From an uncultured Desulfovibrio sp. (GTDB lineage Bacteria > Desulfobacterota > Desulfovibrionia > Desulfovibrionales > Desulfovibrionaceae), in NCBI GenBank assembly GCA_900553145.1, contig USCL01000135.1, positions 1-9,801 of the forward strand: a stretch of 9,801 nucleotides of DNA, written 5' to 3'. Of this stretch, positions 5,671-9,801 are shown piece after piece (position 1 is the first letter of the stretch; each line of letters opens with the position of its first letter). The notes below the pieces were generated by a model, which worked only from the letters and a program-made list of their open reading frames with translations, was not told where the DNA came from and searched no databases. The position numbers and the translations under genes were made by a program.

Positions 5671-5758
5671 CGCGGCGCGATCCGAAAAGGCTGACAGACA
5701 CCCCCGCGAGGGGCGTTTCTTTCTAGATGTTTTTTGCGAACTATCTCAAGGAGTCCTC

Positions 5759-6946
5759 ATGATCGGCATTTCCAAATTGTACTGCGGACAGGTGGAGCCC
5801 TCCGACGCCCTGCGTTACGGTCGGCATTCCAGCCAGCTCCCTTCCCACCTGCTCCAGTTCTCCGAAGACAAGAAGCCGGTGGTGGTCTGGAACATGACCC
5901 GCCGCTGCAACCTCAAGTGCGTGCACTGTTACGCGCAGGCCGTCGACCCTGACGGCAAGGACGAAATCTCCACGGAACAGGGTAAGGCCATCATTGCCGA
6001 TCTCGCCGCTTACGGCGCTCCGGTCATGCTGTTCTCCGGCGGCGAGCCGCTGGTCCGTCAGGACTTGCCGGAACTCGCCAGCTACGCCACCGAAAAGGGC
6101 ATGCGCGCGGTCATCTCGACCAACGGCACCCTGATCACCAAGGAAAAGGCCCGCGAGCTCAAGGCCATCAACCTGTCCTATGTGGGCATCTCGCTGGACG
6201 GCGCGGAAGAAATCCACGACAAGTTCCGCGGCGTGCCGAACTCCTTCAAAAAGGCCCTCGAAGGCCTCGAAAACTGCAAGGCCGAGGGGCTCAAGGTCGG
6301 CTTGCGCTTCACCATCAACAAGCGCAACGTGGTCGAAATCCCCAAGGTCTTCAAACTGCTGCGCGAGCTTGAAGTGCCGCGCATCTGTTTCTATCACCTC
6401 GTGTACTCCGGCCGCGGTTCCGAAATGATCAAGGAAGATCTCAATCACGCGGAAACCCGTTCCGTGGTCGATCTGATCATGGACGAGACCCGCGCCCTGT
6501 TCGACGCCGGGATGCCCAAGGAAGTCCTCACCGTAGACAACCACGCCGACGGCCCCTATGTCTGGATGCGCATGCTGAAGGAAGATCCCAAGCGTGCCGA
6601 GGAAGTGTTCCAGCTTCTCCAGTACAACGAGGGCAACAGCTCCGGTCGCGGCATCGGCTGTATCTCGTGGGACGGCAAAGTCCATGCCGACCAGTTCTGG
6701 CGCAACCATACGTTCGGCAACGTGCTTGAACGCCCGTTCTCCGAAATCTGGGACGACCCGAACATCGAACTGCTCCACAAGATGAAGAACAAGAAAGCCC
6801 ATGTGAAGGGGCGTTGCGCCGCTTGCCGTTTCCTGAACATCTGCGGCGGCAACTTCCGTTCCCGCGCCGAAGCCTACTATGGCGATGAATGGGCGCAGGA
6901 TCCCGCCTGTTACCTGACCGACGAAGAAATCCGCCGCCCCGAATAA
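5759..6946 (+). CDS. ahbC: Radical SAM 12,18-didecarboxysiroheme deacetylase AhbC
   Basis: Predicted 395-residue cytosolic iron-sulfur enzyme of the alternative heme pathway. It removes the two acetate side chains of 12,18-didecarboxysiroheme to give Fe-coproporphyrin III. The radical-SAM cluster motif is CNLKCVHC (C50, C54, C57), preceded by the NirJ/AhbC-like VVVWNMTRR. SAM-binding GGEP is at 94-97, and HADGPY (262-267) is a further family signature. C-terminal cysteines C301, C353, C356, C362 and C384 fit a SPASM/twitch-like auxiliary cluster. NirJ, the heme d1 enzyme, is the nearest alternative, but no nir genes are here and AhbD follows. The start at 5759 follows AAGGAG (5748-5753) with five bases spacing; the frame is open upstream to 5654 without homology. 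First gene of the heme block; hemB follows after a structured 154-base gap. Confidence 0.92.
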   Translation: MIGISKLYCGQVEPSDALRYGRHSSQLPSHLLQFSEDKKPVVVWNMTRRCNLKCVHCYAQAVDPDGKDEISTEQGKAIIADLAAYGAPVMLFSGGEPLVRQDLPELASYATEKGMRAVISTNGTLITKEKARELKAINLSYVGISLDGAEEIHDKFRGVPNSFKKALEGLENCKAEGLKVGLRFTINKRNVVEIPKVFKLLRELEVPRICFYHLVYSGRGSEMIKEDLNHAETRSVVDLIMDETRALFDAGMPKEVLTVDNHADGPYVWMRMLKEDPKRAEEVFQLLQYNEGNSSGRGIGCISWDGKVHADQFWRNHTFGNVLERPFSEIWDDPNIELLHKMKNKKAHVKGRCAACRFLNICGGNFRSRAEAYYGDEWAQDPACYLTDEEIRRPE

Positions 6947-6953
6947 GGGGGCG

Positions 6954-6984
6954 GGCGCGGGGGGGCGTTTGCTTGCCCCGCGCC
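6954..6984 (+). other. Strong GC hairpin after ahbC
   Basis: GGCGCGGGG (6954-6962) and CCCCGCGCC (6976-6984) form a perfect 9-bp all-G/C stem with a 13-base loop, seven bases after the ahbC stop. No T-run follows, so it may be a processing or stability element or a pause site rather than a full terminator. This is inference. Confidence 0.55.
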
Positions 6985-7049
6985 GTTGCGGAATATGCGG
7001 AGGGCGGGGGAGCTCTGGGCCGCGAGGATGGGACGCGGTGACTCTCTGG

Positions 7050-7075
7050 AGGCAGGAACAGCGATGTTCTTGCCT
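7050..7075 (+). promoter_or_regulatory. 11-bp hairpin with GCGA tetraloop just upstream of hemB
   Basis: AGGCAGGAACA (7050-7060) pairs with TGTTCTTGCCT (7065-7075), one pair being G-U in RNA, around the GNRA-type loop GCGA. It ends 25 bases before the hemB start and just before AAGGA (7087-7091), the hemB ribosome site. As DNA it is also a dyad (GAAC-N6-GTTC). A -10-like TATCAT (7078-7083) follows it. It could act as an RNA structure, an operator, or both; none is proven. Confidence 0.5.
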
Positions 7076-7100
7076 GTTATCATAAAAAGGATAATGTGTT

Positions 7101-8093
7101 ATGAACGAATTTTATCGTGGGCGCCGTCTGCGCCGCAATCCCGTGATCCGCGAAATGGTGCGCGAGACGCAGCTCTCCGCCGCAGACCTTATGATGCTGT
7201 ATTTTGTGGTGGATACCACGGACGAAGATTTCAAGAAGGAAATCCCGTCCATGCCCGGGCAGTACCAGCTTTCGCTCAAGCAGCTTGAAACGACCGTGGG
7301 CGAAGCCGTGGATGCGGGTTTGCGTTCGCTCATGCTGTTCGGCATCCCCAAGCACAAGGACGCCATCGCCAGCGAGGCCTATGCCCCGAACGGCATCGTG
7401 CAGCGCGCCATCCGTATGCTCAAGGCCAAATGGCCGGCCCTTCAGGTCGTCACCGACGTGTGTCTGTGCGAATACACCTCGCACGGCCATTGCGGCATCC
7501 TCAGGGAAGGCGACACCTGCGGCGAAGTGGTGAACGATCCCACGTTGGAACTGCTTGCCAAGACCGCGCTCAGCCACGTTGAGGCCGGTGCGGATATGGT
7601 GGCCCCCTCCGACATGATGGACGGTCGTATTCTGGCTATCCGCGAAGCCTTGGACAAGGCCGGGCATGTGAACATCCCGATCATGTCCTATGCGGTGAAA
7701 TACGCGTCCGCGTTCTACGGCCCGTTCCGCGATGCGGCGGAATCCGCCCCGCATCACGGCGACCGCAAGACGTATCAGATGGACCCCGCCAACGCGATGG
7801 AAGGGCTGCGCGAAACCGCCGCCGACATCGACGAGGGCGCGGACATCATCATGGTGAAGCCCGCCGGGCCGTATCTGGACGTCATCCGCATGGTGCGGGA
7901 CAACTTCGACGTGCCGGTCGCCGCCTATCAGGTGAGCGGCGAATACTCCATGATCAAGGCCGCCGCCATCAACGGCTGGGTCGACGAGGAGAGGATCGTT
8001 CTGGAATCGCTGCTCGGCATCCGCCGCGCCGGGGCCAAGCTCATCCTCACCTATTACGCCGAAGAAGCTCTGAAGAAGGGATGGGTGCGCTGA
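7101..8093 (+). CDS. hemB: Porphobilinogen synthase (delta-aminolevulinic acid dehydratase) HemB
   Basis: Full-length 330-residue cytosolic enzyme condensing two 5-aminolevulinate molecules to porphobilinogen, the shared precursor of siroheme, cobalamin and heme. The zinc-binding set is intact in DVCLCEYTSHGHCG (C121, C123, C131), so this is the zinc-dependent rather than the magnesium-only, Asp-rich type. The two Schiff-base lysines are K200 in SYAVKYASAFYGPFRD and K253 in IIMVKPAGPYLD. RRLRRNP near the N-terminus and the YQVSGEY segment near the C-terminus are also typical. The ribosome site AAGGA (7087-7091) fits the start at 7101. Its stop overlaps the ahbD start as TGATG. Being sandwiched between ahbC and ahbD links the supply of tetrapyrrole precursor to the last heme steps. 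Confidence 0.98.
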   Translation: MNEFYRGRRLRRNPVIREMVRETQLSAADLMMLYFVVDTTDEDFKKEIPSMPGQYQLSLKQLETTVGEAVDAGLRSLMLFGIPKHKDAIASEAYAPNGIVQRAIRMLKAKWPALQVVTDVCLCEYTSHGHCGILREGDTCGEVVNDPTLELLAKTALSHVEAGADMVAPSDMMDGRILAIREALDKAGHVNIPIMSYAVKYASAFYGPFRDAAESAPHHGDRKTYQMDPANAMEGLRETAADIDEGADIIMVKPAGPYLDVIRMVRDNFDVPVAAYQVSGEYSMIKAAAINGWVDEERIVLESLLGIRRAGAKLILTYYAEEALKKGWVR

Positions 8094-9280
8094 TGAATTG
8101 CCATGAGCCGCCTTGCGGCATGGGGCAGGAAGCCTCTCATCCCGGCAGCGGCCACCCCGGCGGCCACCCGGGGGCCGGCCATCCGGGCGGCATGCCCGCC
8201 GGGCCGCGCACCCTTGAGGACGGCTCCCCGCTGTGCCGCCTCATCGCGTGGGAAGTGACCCGTTCCTGCAATCTCGCCTGCAAGCATTGCCGGGCGGAGG
8301 CGCATCCGGAGCCCTATCCCGGCGAGCTGTCCACGGAAGAGGCCAAGGCCCTGATCGATACTTTCCCGAGCGTGGGCAACCCGATCATCATCTTTACGGG
8401 CGGCGATCCCATGATCCGCCCCGACGTGTACGAACTGATCGCCTACGCCAATGCCAAGGGCCTGCGCTGCGTGATGTCCCCCAACGGGACGCTCATCACG
8501 CCGGAAGCGGCCCGCAAGATCAGGGAAGCGGGCGTGCAGCGCTGTTCGATCTCCATCGACGGCTACAACGCCGAGAAGCACGACGCGTTCCGCTGTGTGC
8601 CCGGCGCGTTCGAGGCCACCATGCGCGGCATCGAGTGCCTCAAGGCCGAAGGCGTGGAGTTTCAGATCAACACCACGGTCACGCGCGACAACCTGCACGA
8701 TTTCAAGAAGATATTCGAACTCTGCGAGCGCATCGGCGCGGCGGCGTGGCATATCTTCCTGCTGGTGCCGATGGGCCGGGCCGCCGAGCTTGCGGATCAG
8801 GTGATCACGGCGCAGGAATACGAGGACGTGCTGCATTGGTTTTATGACTTCCGCAAAACGACCTCCATGCACCTCAAGGCCACCTGTGCGCCGCACTATT
8901 ACCGCATCATGCGCCAGCGCGCCCGCGAGGAAGGGGTTTCCGTGACGCCCGCCACGTTCGGCATGGACGCCATGACGCGCGGCTGCCTCGGTGGCACGGG
9001 GTTCTGCTTCATCAGCCATGTGGGGCAGGTCCAGCCGTGCGGATACCTGACGCTCGACTGCGGCAACGTCCGCACGACGCCGTTCCCGGAAATCTGGCGC
9101 ACGTCCAAGCCGTTCCTCCAGTTCCGCGATCAGTCCGAGTACAAGGGCAAGTGCGGAATCTGTGAGTTCCATAAGGTATGCGGCGGCTGCCGTGCCCGCG
9201 CGTGGAGCATGGACGGCGATTACATGGGCGAAGAGCCGCTGTGTACCTATCAGCCCCGCAAGGCGAAGGAGGCCGAATGA
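8093..9280 (+). CDS. ahbD: Radical SAM heme b synthase AhbD with HPGG-rich N-terminal extension
   Basis: Predicted 395-residue cytosolic enzyme that oxidatively decarboxylates two propionates of Fe-coproporphyrin III to vinyls, giving heme b. The radical-SAM motif CNLACKHC (C59, C63, C66) lies in the AhbD-type context IAWEVTRSCNLACKHCRAEA. The SAM site is GGDP (103-106) instead of the commoner GGEP. Cysteines at 298, 305, 316, 323, 354, 357, 363, 366 and 384 include the SPASM-like KGKCGICEFHKVCGGC and fit auxiliary Fe-S cluster binding. Residues 15-33 are low-complexity, with four His-Pro-Gly units spaced 4-5 residues apart, probably flexible and possibly metal- or heme-binding. The start at 8093 overlaps the hemB stop by one base (TGATG), suggesting coupling. 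An ATG at 8081 within hemB would add four residues and has GAAGGG directly against it. The 3' end overlaps ahbA by ATGA. Confidence 0.94.
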   Translation: MNCHEPPCGMGQEASHPGSGHPGGHPGAGHPGGMPAGPRTLEDGSPLCRLIAWEVTRSCNLACKHCRAEAHPEPYPGELSTEEAKALIDTFPSVGNPIIIFTGGDPMIRPDVYELIAYANAKGLRCVMSPNGTLITPEAARKIREAGVQRCSISIDGYNAEKHDAFRCVPGAFEATMRGIECLKAEGVEFQINTTVTRDNLHDFKKIFELCERIGAAAWHIFLLVPMGRAAELADQVITAQEYEDVLHWFYDFRKTTSMHLKATCAPHYYRIMRQRAREEGVSVTPATFGMDAMTRGCLGGTGFCFISHVGQVQPCGYLTLDCGNVRTTPFPEIWRTSKPFLQFRDQSEYKGKCGICEFHKVCGGCRARAWSMDGDYMGEEPLCTYQPRKAKEAE

Positions 9281-9741
9281 CGGATGTGACCCTCGACACG
9301 ATGGACAAGCGCATTCTGGACATCATCCAGACGGATTTCCCGCTGGAGTCCCGGCCTTACGCCGTCATCGCCGAACGTCTCGGCATCACCGAGCAGGAAG
9401 CGCTCGATCGTGTGAACGCGCTGCGCAAGTCCCGGATCATCCGGCGTATGGGGGCCAATTTCCAGTCCGCCAAGCTCGGGTTCCGTTCCACGCTGTGCGC
9501 GGCCAAGGTTCCGCCGGAAAAGCTTGACGCCTTCATTGTCGAGGTAAACCGGCACGTGGGCGTGACGCATAACTATTTGCGTCGGCACGCCTACAACGTC
9601 TGGTTTTCCACGATCGGCCCTTCGTGGGAGGCCGTGTGCGCCACGCTCGACGATATCACCGCCAAGACGGGGATTCCGATTCTGAATCTGCCCGCCACCC
9701 GGCTGTACAAGATCCGCGTTGATTTCCAGATGGAAGAATAA
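9277..9741 (+). CDS. ahbA: Siroheme decarboxylase subunit, AhbA type (Lrp/AsnC-like fold)
   Basis: Predicted 154-residue cytosolic protein. AhbA and AhbB together remove the carboxyl groups of the C12 and C18 acetates of siroheme, giving the substrate of AhbC. Residues 9-60 look like an Lrp/AsnC winged helix-turn-helix (MDKRILDIIQ; IIRRMGANF at 54-62), followed by an AsnC-type ligand domain. The VTHNYLRRHAYNVWF stretch (96-110) carries His98 and His104, likely near bound siroheme. This THNYLR..YNxWF form is what I associate with the alpha subunit rather than the beta type; the A/B choice is less sure than the family. The start at 9277 overlaps the ahbD stop as ATGA; the in-frame ATG at 9178 lies inside ahbD and is not needed. 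No second subunit gene is in the window. Automatic annotation would often call it an AsnC-family regulator, which the operon context argues against. Confidence 0.85.
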   Translation: MTDVTLDTMDKRILDIIQTDFPLESRPYAVIAERLGITEQEALDRVNALRKSRIIRRMGANFQSAKLGFRSTLCAAKVPPEKLDAFIVEVNRHVGVTHNYLRRHAYNVWFSTIGPSWEAVCATLDDITAKTGIPILNLPATRLYKIRVDFQMEE

Positions 9742-9749
9742 GACGAATC

Positions 9750-9801
9750 GGGGGAAGGGAGGGAGAAACTTTCTGAAGAAAGTTTCTCCCTCCCTTCCCC
9801 C
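9750..9801 (+). terminator. Perfect 24-bp hairpin after ahbA (G-rich palindrome, copy C; window ends here)
   Basis: Bases 9750-9773 and 9778-9801 are perfectly complementary over 24 bp around a TGAA loop, starting eight bases after the ahbA stop. The arms have the same build as those after purH and purA: an outer G-run, inner purines, then CTTTC/GAAAG at the loop. The window stops at the last stem base, so a T-run or the conserved core downstream cannot be checked. It is likely the end of the heme operon transcript, or at least a strong 3' structure. Confidence 0.7.

Larger units (their letters stand above)
5422..5758. other. Divergent intergenic region between the GNAT gene and ahbC
   Basis: This 337-base stretch has no convincing gene; open frames crossing it lack homology and good ribosome sites. 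It holds, in order, a weak minus-strand promoter for the GNAT gene, an orphan repeat/hairpin (5543-5594), a candidate plus-strand promoter (5607-5635) and a repeated CCGTGT motif with a short dyad (5645-5670). A small CCCC-GCGA-GGGG hairpin (5702-5713) is followed by a T-rich stretch and then the ahbC ribosome site AAGGAG (5748-5753). Confidence 0.6.

Noticed and set aside
5741..6802. Minus-strand open frame (353 codons) opposite ahbC
   Set aside because: It is an antisense shadow of a radical-SAM gene with intact motifs and has no plausible ribosome site or homology.
7050..7075. LexA-type SOS box in the GAAC-N6-GTTC dyad before hemB
   Set aside because: Spacing and flanks do not match a LexA consensus I can name with confidence, and hemB is not an SOS gene. 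It is better treated as an RNA hairpin or an unknown operator.
6985..7080. Cobalamin riboswitch suggested by AGGCAGGAAC-like sequence before hemB
   Set aside because: The conserved B12-box and the other core segments are not recognisable; the matching bases are explained by the 7050-7075 hairpin.
8135..8191. Tandem DNA repeat or CRISPR-like array
   Set aside because: The periodicity is in-frame and encodes His-Pro-Gly units inside ahbD, with different codons and no spacers.
8054..9172. Minus-strand open frame (372 codons) opposite ahbD
   Set aside because: It is an antisense shadow. AhbD on the plus strand has all cluster motifs and coupling overlaps.
9277..9741. Reading the last gene as an Lrp/AsnC transcription regulator
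   Set aside because: The fold is AsnC-like, but the THNYLR..YNxWF stretch and the ATGA overlap with ahbD fit a siroheme decarboxylase subunit much better.

Overview
The window comes from a GC-rich genome with a complete anaerobic 'alternative' (siroheme-dependent) heme pathway block. It carries two radical-SAM heme enzymes (AhbC, AhbD), a zinc-type HemB and an AhbA-type siroheme decarboxylase subunit. Together with a stand-alone AICAR transformylase and an MnmA with a TPNPC motif, this points to a sulfate-reducing or related anaerobe of the Desulfovibrio/Bilophila group (Desulfovibrionaceae). The species cannot be fixed from sequence alone.

Layout. 1-181: no gene; inverted repeats, including a 20-bp G-rich palindrome at the 3' end of the next gene. 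182-1456 (-): stand-alone AICAR formyltransferase (purH-type, without the cyclohydrolase domain). 1457-1674: divergent promoter region. 1675-2046 (+): unrecognised 123-residue protein with a helical N-terminus and a Pro/Ala-rich tail. 2212-3492 (+): purA, with a good promoter ahead and a classic hairpin-plus-U-tract terminator behind. 3725-4795 (+): mnmA, preceded by a hairpin-rich leader. 4942-5421 (-): GNAT acetyltransferase of lower GC. 5422-5758: divergent intergenic region with an orphan terminator-like repeat and a candidate operator. 5759-9741 (+): ahbC, hemB, ahbD, ahbA. A perfect 24-bp hairpin closes the window.

How the genes work together. AICAR transformylase gives FAICAR two steps before AMP-branch entry, and PurA commits IMP to AMP; a separate IMP cyclohydrolase must be encoded elsewhere. 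The heme block joins an early tetrapyrrole step (HemB, porphobilinogen) to the terminal steps. AhbA, with a partner not seen here, decarboxylates siroheme; AhbC removes two acetate side chains to give Fe-coproporphyrin III; AhbD converts two propionates to vinyls to give heme b. hemB-ahbD and ahbD-ahbA overlap by one and four bases, so they are probably translationally coupled. The 154-base gap between ahbC and hemB is highly structured.

The least expected feature is a family of G-rich palindromes joined to a conserved ~20-base core (CCCTCTTC..AAGGCTTTyG). It is seen after purH and purA in the sense direction of each gene, and as an orphan copy upstream of ahbC. A related palindrome follows ahbA. 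No mobile element, CRISPR array, tRNA or rRNA was seen. The core gene content is a known system; the novelty is mostly in regulatory and structural detail.
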